Source: Corythucha ciliata | Lineage: Eukaryota; Arthropoda; Insecta; Hemiptera; Tingidae | NCBI GenBank assembly: GCA_038030265.1 | Contig: CM075942.1 | Location: 36,732,751 to 36,796,750 of the forward strand | DNA length: 64,000 bases | Direction of reading: 5' to 3' | Part shown: piece after piece, positions 1-10,113 of the stretch | How positions within the stretch are numbered: position 1 is the stretch's first letter | Layout of the letters: each line of letters opens with the position of its first letter | Notes under the pieces: generated by a model | Databases searched by the model: none | What the model was told of the DNA's origin: nothing | What the model saw: the letters and a program-made list of their open reading frames with translations, nothing else | Translations under genes and position numbers: made by a program

Positions 1-97
1 CTAGTTTTAGACGAAAAAAGGCGAGACCACCCCCTCCATCGATTGAGCCTACGATAATCAACGACCAGTTTAACTGAGAAAAGCCTCTTCAGAAGGA

Positions 98-345
98 TCA
101 ATCTTTTGTTGAGTCCTTTGTCCTGGAAGACTTTTTCGAGGGCATCCCAGCCTGCTTTGAGCCTGCATCCCGCCTTGATCCAAGACTTTCTTCTGTCTTG
201 TTCTCTGACGAATAACCATTCACTGCGTTCCACAAGTTGTCGTGAATGAGACTATTCTTCATCTGGAATCTCCAATCTAAATATTTGGGTCTCCCTTTCA
301 GCCTCTCGAACGTCGGTAACGACGAAAAACCACTGTTCGTCATCT
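98..345 (-). pseudogene. Ty1/copia Gag-like fragment
   Basis: The minus-strand reading frame contains FERLKGRPKYLDWRFQMK followed by LIHDNLWNAVNGY. This matches the start of copia-type Gag polyproteins, where a short hydrophobic lead is followed by a YxxWxFQMK-like motif. Only about 80 residues of Gag are present, and the frame ends at a stop near position 98. It lies on the 3' side (minus-strand sense) of the RNase H fragment at 526-1140, which is the wrong order for one element, so it probably belongs to a second copy. No zinc knuckle is visible. This is a relic with no expected function. Confidence 0.55.
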
Positions 346-525
346 CTCTGTCCACGTCGTTGGCAGACACCAGAAAGAATCCCCGAAAGACTAAAGGAAA
401 TTCCGTCAACATTTTCACGAAAGGGCTGGGCCCATATCCTGAAGGAGAATTATAGTCAAGAACTTCACGACAAAACACTCATTTTATTGAACACACATTG
501 ATGGGCATTATTAAAAAATACAACA

Positions 526-1140
526 TTATAAATTGAAAGTATGATTACACAATAAACTTAATAGGTAAGGCCAAGTAATTCTATAAAACGATAGTGCGAC
601 GAACCATGCAGTGCTTTGGTAAATATGTCCGCGACCTAATTTTCGGTAGGAAGATATTCTACTTGGACGGTTCCATTTTTTATATGGCCTCTTACAAAGT
701 GATACCTTATATCGATATGTTTGCTCCGTTATGTTACCATATGATTTTGTGCCCAATGTATGGCTCCTAAATTATCATGATATATCATTGTGGGGGTTTC
801 GATAATTTCGGGGAAGAGTTCAGCGGTTAATAGCCTGAGCCAAATTGTTTCCTTAATTGAAAGAGGCAATGCCATACATTCGTCTTCATTTGTGCTGATG
901 GAAATTGATTTTTGCTTCCGGCTGGCCCATGAAATGAAATTATTTCTCATTTTTAAACAGCATCCTGTTTCAGAGGATCTTTGATTTAATTTATTTCCCC
1001 AAACTTCCTCGCTATAAGCAATCAATTCAAATTTATTGCACCTAGAATATTGTAGTTTGAGATTGGCTGTACCTTTGAGATATCTCGAAATACGTTCAAC
1101 AGCTAGCCAATGCCGTTTTTGTTAGTTCTTATTAAATCGA
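526..1140 (-). pseudogene. Ty1/copia reverse transcriptase end and RNase H, degenerate
   Basis: Reading the minus strand gives recognisable copia RNase H pieces. One is a KRHWLAVERISRYLKGT-like stretch (about 1020-1130). Next come AYSEEVWGNKLNQRSSETG and NNFISWASRKQKSIS (about 880-1015), then YHDNLGAIHWAQN (about 735-780). Finally an SKHIDIRYHFVR stretch leads to VADIFTKALHG (about 590-730). These are the standard landmarks of a copia RNase H domain and pol C-terminus. The frame is broken by shifts and by an in-frame TAG just before VADIFTKALHG. The polymerase core upstream is absent, so the copy is dead. Confidence 0.75.
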
Positions 1141-1144
1141 CTAA

Positions 1145-2030
1145 GGACATTAACAGCGAATACAATGTCTGGAAGGGGCAAAAGAGAAATGTATAGTAGA
1201 GGGCTCACACCCCGAGGGTAACGCTTCCGACCGTGGACTGTGGACTGAACAAAACGAACGCACGCAACTGCTCGAACGACTGAACTGACTCAGTGACTCT
1301 ACTGTCTACTCTACTCTCGGAGTCCTGCGCGCCTTATATATACACGTCGTTGAGGGGAAGGGGAACAGTCACCAGGGGATATGGTAGGAAGCGTTAATAA
1401 TGTGAGAGAATCCCTACCTTGAGAGAGCGTGGCGATGTTGATTTTGGGGCCGAGCGACACGGGTAAGAGTGGTTTCTTTTTGTTTATACATATAACGGGT
1501 CTTCCTAATGCGGCGGTATATTTTACTGATTAATAATAATAAAACAAAGAAATTAATAATATTGGTTCTTAAAATATTCTTATACTTATGAACGTTTAAA
1601 CTAAAAGAAAACAATTTATTCCTCCGTATTACAATTTCATAGCATTTCAAGGCAGATAATGCGAATATAATTGAAGAAGACCCCTTCTCGAGTCGAACAA
1701 CTTTCAATCACCGGGCTGCAGGTGCGTAGCAGGGATTCTTTGGGGGAAGGGAGTCCGATGTAGGTCTGGTGCGGCGGGGGGGTATTTCCACTCCAAGCCT
1801 ACTCTTTTCAGTTTTTAACTACATATTATTATTATTAACATTACTATTATCATTGTTGTGCGATATTATTCCAATGCGTGAGCGGAGAAATTGAAAATAA
1901 AAATGTTCCTTCAGATGTTCCTTCAGAACATGGGAAATAAATCTGAAATTCCCGGGGGGGGGGGGGTCCGGACCCGGTGGAACCCCCCCCCCCTGGCTAC
2001 GCGCCTGCCGGGCTGTAGGTTTCTTCGTAG
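1145..2030. other. foreign DNA splitting the copia relic; possible LTR or promoter piece
   Basis: This stretch separates the RNase H part of the copia relic from its RT start and replaces the RT core. It contains no copia homology. Read on the minus strand it has a TATATATAAGG box at about 1333-1343 followed by several TCAGT-type arthropod initiator motifs near 1279-1288. A composition like this could belong to a retrotransposon LTR. I did not find matching TG...CA ends. Two mononucleotide runs (G at about 1954-1963, C at about 1987-1997) lie near its far edge. The LTR identity is inference. Confidence 0.3.
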
Positions 2031-2034
2031 TTCA

Positions 2035-3640
2035 CTCCATATTTTTGTTCGAAACCTAATACGACGAGTCTGGCGTGAAATCGCCATCTTATTTTCTTTT
2101 GAAGACCCATTTGGCTGACAAGATTTTGTTGTCTTCTGCAGATGCTCAGTCAACAAAATCCCAGGTTCGATTGTTCTCTAATAATCGTTTTTCTTCTTCG
2201 ATGGCGTTTTACCATTCTTCTTTTTCGGGTCCAGTTACAGCATCGGTGAATGTCATTAGAACGTAATCTTTCAGGTGGCGTTGTTTTGTCGCGTTTTCCT
2301 CTGCCTAAATTCTTCCTCTTGGTCGTTTTTGGAGGTTGACAGATTTATTTCATCATTGGTATCTTCTGATCCGGTTGCTGGATGTTCATCTTGCAGAACA
2401 ATCCCAGAAATTTGTTTTTGATTGTTATTTCATATTCTATCACTGATTGGTTCAGCATCATTAGTATTCGTTTTTTCGTCTTGGAGAAAGATGTCTACGT
2501 TTCCGTCAGGTCCAATCGCGATGTATTTTAAGGCAGTTCATCATTGAAGATTACGTCTTTGGCGCATATTATTTTCCTTGGTTTTTCGTCCCATAATCGA
2601 TATCTATTTGAAGTGTAACCAACATGGGTGTATTTTTGTGTGTAACTGTCCATCTTTTTTAGTCGTGTCAATATTTTTGGGTAAGCGACGGATCCGAACA
2701 GCTAAATGCAGCCGCAGCTAAATGCATGCGGTTGTAGTCTGGCTTCCTTTGAAACCACATCAAATAAGGAGTTTTCCCGTTTGACAGAGCTTCAGTCGGG
2801 CATCTTTTATTGCAGCTGATTCTCGCAGGATCTCCCCACATTTCTGCCGGTAGTGTTGAATAAAGAGTAGTGCGCGTGTCTTGTTCATTATTGCTCGGCT
2901 GAGTCTTTCAGCTTTGGCATTTAGCTGAGGTGGGTGACTGATTGTAAAACCAATCACAGTTCCTTTCGCTTTTGTCTACTGAATTAAATCGTGGTTAACA
3001 TTCTCTCCTCCGTTGTCCGATCTGATCTTGGACACTGGTAGATTTCACTTGGGCTTCCACTTCTGAAATGAAATTTTTAAGTTGTTGAGTAGTTTCTGAT
3101 TTCATGGTTAAAAGGTTGATTTGCATAGGTCGATTGAAGCATGTTTAGTCGTCTAGGCAGGTTTGCATGTACCGATGTCCATCCCAAGTTTTCGTTTCTA
3201 TTTGGCGTACGTCGGTATATGAATGATTTTCAGAGGACGGGAAGCCCGTATCCTTTCTATAGAAAACGGAAATTTTGTTTGTTTGGATTTCAAACATATT
3301 TCACAAGGCTTGTTATCATTTTTGATGGACGAGTCGATGACTTTGTCTTTAATAAGCTTTTCAACATTTTTAATACTGAGATGTCTGAGAACCCGATGCC
3401 AAAATTAGATTGTTTTATTGTTTCTTGTGATTTTAAGCATCTATCATCTCGTCAAAATTTGCAGGGGTCAAGGCAATTTTATACAAACCATTCTGTTTAC
3501 GTTTTCCAGTCATGATTGTGTTATTTTTGGAGGTTTGTGCCGTATCTTCGGTAAATTGCACCTTACCATGATTTTTTGTTATCGCTCCGACGGATATTAT
3601 GTTGGTGTAGGTGTAATGAAGGCCAGACTCCCCGTGAAAT
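2035..3640 (-). pseudogene. Ty1/copia integrase to reverse transcriptase N-terminus, degenerate
   Basis: On the minus strand, scattered frames give copia pol landmarks in the right order. An integrase stretch carries HPPQLNAKAERLSRAIMNKTRALL (about 2860-2945), close to the PQxNGxAERxNRT motif of retroviral-type integrases. Next comes the region with NRYRLWDEKPRK and AKDVIFNDE (about 2540-2610). Last are FTDAVTGPEKEEW (about 2210-2250) and an RT start with LSAKWVFKKKNKM followed by a KYG-like stretch (about 2040-2135). Frameshifts and stops interrupt every block. After the RT start the element is cut by unrelated DNA. No LTRs were found around the pol region. Confidence 0.7.
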
Positions 3641-4792
3641 GTTACTTTTCTTTTATGTATTATTATTTTCCCAACGTTTCGCCATTACAGGCCTCTTCAA
3701 GGTTCCTGTGCAATTATTAAATAATTTCATAAGTTGACATTCCTCGGTTTCTGCTGTACCTTGAACCTAGCAACACTATAAACTACTAACAAGAATTTCA
3801 TGGAATTAAAGTGACAAAAATGGCATTTCGTGAAGTTTACTCTTCATTTCATATTAATCGTCTTCTGGGGATCGAGTACAACCACTTCTCTCTTACCGTA
3901 GTTCGGTCTTAAACTTTGAACCGTTTAATTAACGATTGGCTTAGGTCCAAATCTATAAACTTTGCTGATTTAAAGCGGTGAAAGATTTGCAAAAGTAAAC
4001 TAGACAAGTTGAGTGAAGAATGGCCTTAAACCCGTGAAGAGCCCATAAACTGTTTAAGAAATAATCCGTTCCATCCCCTCCCCACATCACATCACCTTCT
4101 ATTGAAGGTTTATTTTTGTAATGTTTACGCCTGCTTCATATTTGAGCCAGTCCATGCTTAGGATTATCAAATATCTAGAGCGGTGGCTCGCTTAACTTTC
4201 TCACAGCTCTCCTCCCCCCCCCCCCGAGGGGCCTTGAAACTTGAAAATTCCTTGGTCCCTCTCCCCAAAATGAATTACACAATTACACGCCTTGCTCATT
4301 AATGGCACAAACCAGCTATTGCGTTTGATTGCTTTGTGTAACAATGTGAGAATCGTAGAAACAAGGAAAGAAACATATGGGCTCTGCAACGGGTCCCGTA
4401 AAAGGGTGGCAAAATTGCAAATCTTCCCGTTGTGAAGTTTGTAATAAACTAATTTATTCTTTTAAAGAAGTTGATTCGTCTTTAAATGAAATTTTACTTG
4501 AAATACTTCAAGAATTAGAGATTTGTAGCGAAAATGAATCAAAGATAGAAGCTGAATAGCGTATATGACTTTGGGGCCGTATCTAATAGTTTCGCAATTC
4601 AACTCAAACTGAATTCTTTATTTTTTACACCATGCCTATGTTTAAATTTATAATAACTAACCCTACATTTCCTTCCCAAAAAAAAATCACCACTCACCGC
4701 TCATTCTCCACCGAAACATTCGTTCAGTGGAGAATTCAAATTTTTCTGCGATAAATCTTCACCGAAGAGGCCAGCCATATTGGATAATTACC
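3641..4792. other. intergenic, no gene recognised
   Basis: No convincing coding region. Minus-strand sequence at about 3665-3710 reads TTGAAGAGGCCTGTAATGG then CGAAACGTTGGGAAA, a motif type common near the 3' ends of Penelope or CR1-like elements. A C-rich run is at about 4208-4223. A 60-codon plus-strand ORF at 4377-4559 is not recognised and is probably chance. Confidence 0.4.
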
Positions 4793-4804
4793 ACCGATGG
4801 GTCT

Positions 4805-4806
<2 letters not shown>
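4793..4806. repeat. target-site duplication, LINE 3' side
   Basis: ACCGATGGGTCTGT, repeated exactly at 9101-9114. It marks the insertion boundary of the Jockey-clade LINE between the two copies. The last T merges with the poly(T) run. Confidence 0.9.

Positions 4807-4838
<32 letters not shown>
4806..4838 (-). other. poly(A) tail of the LINE
   Basis: A run of about 33 T on the plus strand is the poly(A) tail of the minus-strand element. It abuts the 14-bp target duplication directly. An unbroken tail of this length suggests a young insertion. Confidence 0.9.
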
Positions 4839-4842
<4 letters not shown>

Positions 4843-5055
4843 GATAACTTTTTATTCATTTAGAATATTACAGTTGTGAATCACAATGATTGAATACAGA
4901 AGCGTGGGACGTGTAATCAGGTACAATTCATCAATTGCCCTGAACCAGAGTAGGTTGCCAGATGACTAGATTGGAAACATCACATTATGATCACATCAGC
5001 TAAAGGTTATTATTCCGTATCACAGCCAGTATCACAGTCATAAGTAGTGCAATTT

Positions 5056-7743
5056 TTAATTGCTCAGCGAGTCTTGAAGACGCTTCCTTTTCAGCCGTCG
5101 CTGTTGAGGCGGGAGAGGGGGATGGGATGCAAGATCCTGTAGTAATACGTTTTGGTGAGCTGCCATTGAAGAGTGAAGCCTGCTGTATGATATTTTTATT
5201 GTGTCGGCCACTTCATGAAGTTTCAAGTCTGAGTGAAGAACCGAATTTCTCACAAACCACGGTGCCCCAGTGATCATTCTGAGGGCACGATTTTGAGTAG
5301 TTTGCACCCGTCTGATATGGCTCTTTGCAGCTGATCCCCATATCCCACTGGAGTATTGCCAAATTGGCCTTACCAGAGTGACGTATACCAGCCTTTTATG
5401 GTAGAGTGGAAGAGATGATCGACTGTTAAGTATGCTTTTAAGCTGGGTTAACCTGTTACGGGTTTTTGTCACCAGATGTTGAATGTGGGATGCCCAAGTG
5501 AGTTTCGAATCAAGAGTGAGCCCTAAGTATCTAACTTGATCGGTAGAGGGGATAGTACTACCATTCAATACTATCGATGTAGAGGGCACACATCGAAGTG
5601 TAAACGTTATTAGCGACGACTTACTGGGGTTCATTAGTACTCGCCAGGACCGGCACCACCCGCTCACTTTATTCACGAACTGCTGCATCCTATTTTTGGC
5701 TTCATCGAGTGATTCGGCTTTGCAGAGGGCTGCTACGTCATCGGCAAACTGAGCTACTGTTACGTTTTGCGAAGACGGAAAATCATGCACGTAAATCAAA
5801 TATAGGAATGGGCCCAGTACACTCCCTTGCGGCACTCCCGAGGTTGCTACTTTAGGCGACGATATGGATTCCCCGCATTTGACAGAGAATGTGCGACTAA
5901 ACAAGTAAGACTGCACCAACCTGTAGTAAGTGTCCGGGACTCGATCCTTTATTTTATAGAGCAGGCCGGAATGCCACACTTTGTCGAACGCCTTTTCAGA
6001 GTCCAAGAATACGCCGAGGCACACCTTCTTTTCCTCGTATGTTTTTAGAATTTCTTCCACAACTCTATGAAGCTGATGAGGGCATGAGTGATGTTGCCTG
6101 AAGCCGAATTGAGTATTGGGGAGAAGACAAGAGAGGTGAGTCAGGAGCTTAGGAAGTAGAAGCCTTTCAAATATCTTGGAAAAGATGGTCAGAAGGCTGA
6201 TTGGTCTGTAGCTGGACGGATCATTTGTGTTTTTATTTGGCTTCTTTATCATCACTATCCGTGCATGTTTCCAAACGTTTGGGTAGTGGGTTGTTCTCAG
6301 GATAGCGTTGTAAATTTGTGTTAAAAACACTAGTCCTTTCCGAGGCAATGCTTTAAGAAGAGGCTGCGTTATTGCATCGTGACCTGGCGCTTTTTTTGAG
6401 GGTGATCGATTTATAGCATTCCTTACCTGTCCAGGGGTGAAGTGATCATGAAAAGGGGTCAACATGAGAGGTTCTCGCAGACAGTCTTCAACGTAATTTG
6501 TGAATTCGGGATCATGCGAAGTATGTGGGGAGAATTGATCCTTGAGAAGATTAGCAAAGAGGTTGCATTTTTCACTTGACGTGGCATACCATGCCTGGCC
6601 AACTCTTAGAGGGGGAGAATCGTTTGACTCCTTTGTGAGCATCTTTGTCTTTCTCCATAGAGACCCGTCCTTGGCTGTCAAAGCAGTAATAGCGTTTTGA
6701 GAGGCCGCATTCTTTTCGTTTAGGATAGATTGAGTCAATTCCTTAGTCGCCCTGTTGTATCGCAGCTTGTCACTAGGGTGCTTGGTTCTAATCCACTCCG
6801 CTCGAGCTCTCTTCTTGACAGTTAAGAGCTGTTCGATGATAGGAGATGGCTTGAATGCGTGAGGAAAGCTTGAGTTGGCTGCAGAAGCTTCACTCGCGGC
6901 CGTCTGAATTATGTTGGTGAAACTAGAGACCGCAGCATCTATATCACTAGGAGTTTTTAAAGGCACTTTTAGCGCGACTTTATCCTGTATAATGTCTCTA
7001 TACTTCTTCCAGTTAAAAGGATGGCGAATAAGACCCGCTTTGGGGGACGGGCTTAACTCGAGCGAGAGCTTTGCTACTACTGGAAAGTGGTCTGAGTGCA
7101 ACTCTTTGGTAACGTTTGGGACGGAATATAAAAGATGACTGACGTGCTTGCCTATGAAGAAGTCTAACAAATCCGGAGCTCGATGAGAGTCGTGTGGGTA
7201 GTAAGTTGGCTCGGCTGGATGGATTACTTCCAGCTGGTGGGCTATCACGGTGTCATGCAAAATTCTTCCTCTTGGGCTGGCAAGTCGAGAGCCCCACCGA
7301 GGGTGCTTGGCATTGAAGTCTCCTCCCAAGAGAAAACGAGGCTTCATTGCATGGACAATGCCCCAGAAATCTGCTTGAACCATCTTGTTTTCCGGTGCGG
7401 AATAAAATGCACCCAGCTGTAGCTGGCGACCTTGGAATTGTACTGAAACTCGTGCAATCTGGAATTCAGTCTCTTGAATGGGAGGTAACAGGTCATGTGG
7501 GATCTTATTGTTAACTATCACAGCTGAGCCTCCTTTGCGACTCCCGCTTGGGTGGTCTGAGCGGTAGATTTTATATCCGGGGATGTGCGAATGTATGTTA
7601 TGGGAGAGCTTGGTTTCAGAGATAAGTATAACATCCAAATTATGGCATTTAATGAAGAGCTCTAAGTCATGGTACTTATTGTTTAAACCTTGGGCATTCC
7701 ATGTGCAAACGTTAATCGAGGAGATTGAAGGAGTAGAGCTCAT
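5056..7743 (-). CDS. LINE ORF2: AP endonuclease plus reverse transcriptase
   Basis: This 895-residue protein nicks the target DNA and copies the element RNA onto it. The N-terminal APE-type endonuclease (residues about 8-235) shows NVCTWNAQGLNN, the SETKL glutamate, GGDFNAKH and the SDHFPV histidine motif. The reverse transcriptase (about 450-720) shows SSYRPISLL, QFGFRQHHS, FLDSEKAFDKVWH, GVPQGSVLGP and the catalytic FADD box. A C-terminal region follows with RYLGLTLDSKLTW and WGSAAKSHIRRVQTTQN, typical of Jockey-clade thumbs. Its length is normal for the clade. The start ATG overlaps the ORF1 stop in an ATGA, which suggests coupled re-initiation. No frameshift or stop was seen. Confidence 0.95.
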   Translation of the reverse strand: MSSTPSISSINVCTWNAQGLNNKYHDLELFIKCHNLDVILISETKLSHNIHSHIPGYKIYRSDHPSGSRKGGSAVIVNNKIPHDLLPPIQETEFQIARVSVQFQGRQLQLGAFYSAPENKMVQADFWGIVHAMKPRFLLGGDFNAKHPRWGSRLASPRGRILHDTVIAHQLEVIHPAEPTYYPHDSHRAPDLLDFFIGKHVSHLLYSVPNVTKELHSDHFPVVAKLSLELSPSPKAGLIRHPFNWKKYRDIIQDKVALKVPLKTPSDIDAAVSSFTNIIQTAASEASAANSSFPHAFKPSPIIEQLLTVKKRARAEWIRTKHPSDKLRYNRATKELTQSILNEKNAASQNAITALTAKDGSLWRKTKMLTKESNDSPPLRVGQAWYATSSEKCNLFANLLKDQFSPHTSHDPEFTNYVEDCLREPLMLTPFHDHFTPGQVRNAINRSPSKKAPGHDAITQPLLKALPRKGLVFLTQIYNAILRTTHYPNVWKHARIVMIKKPNKNTNDPSSYRPISLLTIFSKIFERLLLPKLLTHLSCLLPNTQFGFRQHHSCPHQLHRVVEEILKTYEEKKVCLGVFLDSEKAFDKVWHSGLLYKIKDRVPDTYYRLVQSYLFSRTFSVKCGESISSPKVATSGVPQGSVLGPFLYLIYVHDFPSSQNVTVAQFADDVAALCKAESLDEAKNRMQQFVNKVSGWCRSWRVLMNPSKSSLITFTLRCVPSTSIVLNGSTIPSTDQVRYLGLTLDSKLTWASHIQHLVTKTRNRLTQLKSILNSRSSLPLYHKRLVYVTLVRPIWQYSSGIWGSAAKSHIRRVQTTQNRALRMITGAPWFVRNSVLHSDLKLHEVADTIKISYSRLHSSMAAHQNVLLQDLASHPPLPPQQRRLKRKRLQDSLSN

Positions 7744-8813
7744 GGTTTCTGCGGTAGGAGAACCGGAAGTATGTGTGCTAATGTCTGTATCAATGGCTGG
7801 AGCAACGATATTAAAGAGTCGATTTTGCGGAGCATGCTCTCTAGGGCTGGCTCTTGATTTTCCGTAACTACAGTGGCGTAGGTCCTTCCTCGGGGATCGG
7901 CGGTGGGCTGTAACCTCGAAGGGAACGCAGAATATTGTTTCGGATCGCTAGACGTCGCATTTCTAGGGCACTCCGTTGCTGGAGGATTAGCTGGCCTAAC
8001 CTGCTGTAATTTTTTATATGCAGGACACCCTCTGTAGTTGGCCGTGTGCTGGCCATTACAGTTTACACAAGTGGGAGGGGCGCTAGGAGCTTTAGTGCAA
8101 GCTTCGGTGGAATGATTTTGGTTGCATTTGACACACCTCGGCATTCGTTGGCAATAGTTTTTTGTATGCCCAAAATCCTGGCAACGCGTGCATTGCAGTA
8201 CTGCTCGACGGGGTCTGGGTGGTTCAACCTTGATTTTTGAATAGTATAACTTTTCCAAGGAATATATTTCTGAATTCTTTGGATTTTGTTTAAGATCTAG
8301 GAAGAACAGTGGGAGGGGTGATTTGGTTACGGGGTGGAATACGGGGATCATTTGGGCTGGTTCGTATCCCTTCGATTCCAGTTCCTTGATCATTTCTAGG
8401 GTGTCGCATGATGGGTGAAGTCCCCTAACCACGACGCGGAAGTGACGCTCATTTTTGAGTTGGAACGTGTGGAACTCGGCCTTGCTTTTTTGAAGGTAAT
8501 CTACAATTTTTCTATAGTCGTCGATAGTATCGCAGTTTACTTTGACCTTTCCATCGGTTGTGTGGTGACGAAAGTTTTCGATTTTTAATGCAGTAATATC
8601 CCGTAGGAATGTGCTTATGTTATTAACGTTGCAAATGAAAATAGGCGGCGGTTTTGGTGTCTTTGCGGAAGATGTTTCGGTTACCATGGCATTCGTGCTG
8701 GACTCTTCGAGGTCACTGAGAGGCTCGAATCTATTGGTAGAAACAAACGGTGAATCAGTATGCGTTACCTTTCGCTTTTTAGACGAAAGAGACTCGTCTT
8801 TTGTATTCCCCAT
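7740..8813 (-). CDS. LINE ORF1: Gag-like RNA-binding protein with CCHC knuckles
   Basis: This is a 357-residue nucleic-acid-binding ORF1 protein that would coat the element RNA in a ribonucleoprotein. The N-terminal 90 residues are Ser/Thr/Pro-rich. A basic middle domain (about 95-205) contains FRVVVRGLHPS and YEPAQM, seen in many arthropod LINE ORF1 proteins. Zinc knuckles follow (about 208-275): CTRCQDFGHTKNYC, CVKCNQNHSTEAC and CVNCNGQHTANYRGC. The C-terminus is hydrophobic. The stop codon overlaps the ORF2 start (ATGA). The first ATG, at 8813, is used. Confidence 0.92.
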   Translation of the reverse strand: MGNTKDESLSSKKRKVTHTDSPFVSTNRFEPLSDLEESSTNAMVTETSSAKTPKPPPIFICNVNNISTFLRDITALKIENFRHHTTDGKVKVNCDTIDDYRKIVDYLQKSKAEFHTFQLKNERHFRVVVRGLHPSCDTLEMIKELESKGYEPAQMIPVFHPVTKSPLPLFFLDLKQNPKNSEIYSLEKLYYSKIKVEPPRPRRAVLQCTRCQDFGHTKNYCQRMPRCVKCNQNHSTEACTKAPSAPPTCVNCNGQHTANYRGCPAYKKLQQVRPANPPATECPRNATSSDPKQYSAFPSRLQPTADPRGRTYATVVTENQEPALESMLRKIDSLISLLQPLIQTLAHILPVLLPQKP

Positions 8814-9100
8814 TGCGGGGGGCGCAGGAGAGGAGATTTCGTTGCCCTTAATCTCTCTTATCCCAAAGGTCAGAGAAATAGACCGGGAGATATGACAATC
8901 AATCGACCGTCAAACTAGGGTAAATGCGATGAACAAGAAGTACGAAGTTCAGAAAAACTAATAGAAATAAATATGCACGACTCGCGAATTAAATTAACTG
9001 TTGACGAGTAAACAGTAATTACATTACGAGAGGCACGTAATAATAAAACGTATATAAATAAGATTAATTACGATGTGAACACAACAAGAGCCAAAGGCTA

Positions 9101-9114
9101 ACCGATGGGTCTGT
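9101..9114. repeat. target-site duplication, LINE 5' side
   Basis: Exact second copy of ACCGATGGGTCTGT (first at 4793-4806), directly next to the LINE 5' end on the minus strand. Confidence 0.9.
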
Positions 9115-9827
9115 GGTTGAGCGTTCTGCGGTCGTCTAGCTGAACTAGGTGAACATTCACCGCAGAAGAAATTACTTCTCCACTGAACTATTTCTTCGTC
9201 GGCTTAAAATTAGATGACGCGCATAATACAATTTACTGAAGATCGGGCGATCCTCAGCTGAGCATCGGTAAATGACCGTCGAGTTTTCTGTTGTGACAAA
9301 CCTCATGTGTAAGGGAACGGGTCACTCCTGCCAACATGAAAGTGCCACTCCTGCCAAGTGGTTGGCTATCCACCGAGTAAGCACGCCGAGCGAGCAAGAG
9401 GAAGAAATGAATCTTCTAGTTCTAACTGAGTTGATCAGGAGAGGAGAGCACGAGTTCAGTGTTCAGTGTGGTGGATGTGTGTGTTGGGTGGTCGCAAGAA
9501 AGTATCTGTTATTGGCAAGTACTCAATTTCTTATTTTGATTGGTGTAGTTCCTCGTCATTAATTTTTATCCTGTTTTACGACGCTTCCTGGCTACCACCA
9601 TGGAGGAATTTATTTCAAGAATATATTATGATGCTGCATATAGTACTCGCTCCAGAGGTCGGGAAACATTCCCTTTGTCTTGAAATTACGCTAAGTGATT
9701 TATCATCACCCGTCTGCTTAAGAACTGAGTAGGGTACTGTTCATGACTTTACATTTCACCAAAAATAGGAAGTGAGCCATTCAGTGAACAAAGAACAGAT
9801 TGCGAACCCTCTAACCTTTCATTAAGG
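9115..9827. other. intergenic; half of an interrupted foldback, no gene
   Basis: The first 90 bp match the complement of 4690-4790: GTTCAGTGGAGAA at about 4732-4744 pairs with TTCTCCACTGAAC at about 9176-9188. They are therefore the other arm of a hairpin element split by the LINE. Further on, CACTCCTGCCAA occurs twice within 40 bp (about 9325-9360). ORFs at 9272-9732 are short and unrecognised. Confidence 0.4.
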
Positions 9828-9842
9828 CATAAGTCCCCGGCC
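9828..9842. repeat. target-site duplication, left copy (R1-type LINE)
   Basis: CATAAGTCCCCGGCC, repeated exactly at 11159-11173. The two copies bracket the GC-rich LINE fragment. Confidence 0.88.
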
Positions 9843-10113
9843 TCTCTCTCTGCGGAACTCCTTAAGATGTGGCCAGTACCTAGACCTTTTTGCAGGCCTT
9901 TACCTGGCCTGTACCCCATCTTTGGCCCGGATACCGCAACAGAGTCGGTCCCATCGCTCAGCTCAACCCGTTAGCCACGGCTGCTGGCCAGCCAGCCGTG
10001 CCCGAGAGAGACCACGCGGAGGTGGGTCTTTTGAGCTGAGGATGCTGGCTTCCGCCATGGACCGAAACCGGACAGGGAAGAGAACCCTGCCCGGGTTGCC
10101 CGAGTAGGGAACC

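Larger units (their letters stand above)
4806..9100 (-). mobile_element. full-length Jockey-clade non-LTR retrotransposon (LINE)
   Basis: The element spans about 4.3 kb on the minus strand. It has a 5' untranslated region of about 290 bp (8814-9100), ORF1 (7740-8813), ORF2 (5056-7743) and a 3' untranslated region of about 220 bp. It ends in an uninterrupted poly(A) tail, seen as T at 4806-4838. Identical 14-bp duplications flank it (4793-4806 and 9101-9114). Both ORFs are open from end to end, and the endonuclease and polymerase motifs are intact. These features are those of a recent, target-primed insertion that could still be competent. Clade assignment rests on the EN plus RT layout and the CCHC-bearing ORF1, without a tree. 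It landed inside an older inverted-repeat element. Confidence 0.93.

Noticed and set aside
4377..4559. 60-codon ORF with CEVCNKLIYSF
   Set aside because: Two cysteines alone do not make a finger. There are no splice sites, no recognisable family, and the length is near chance.
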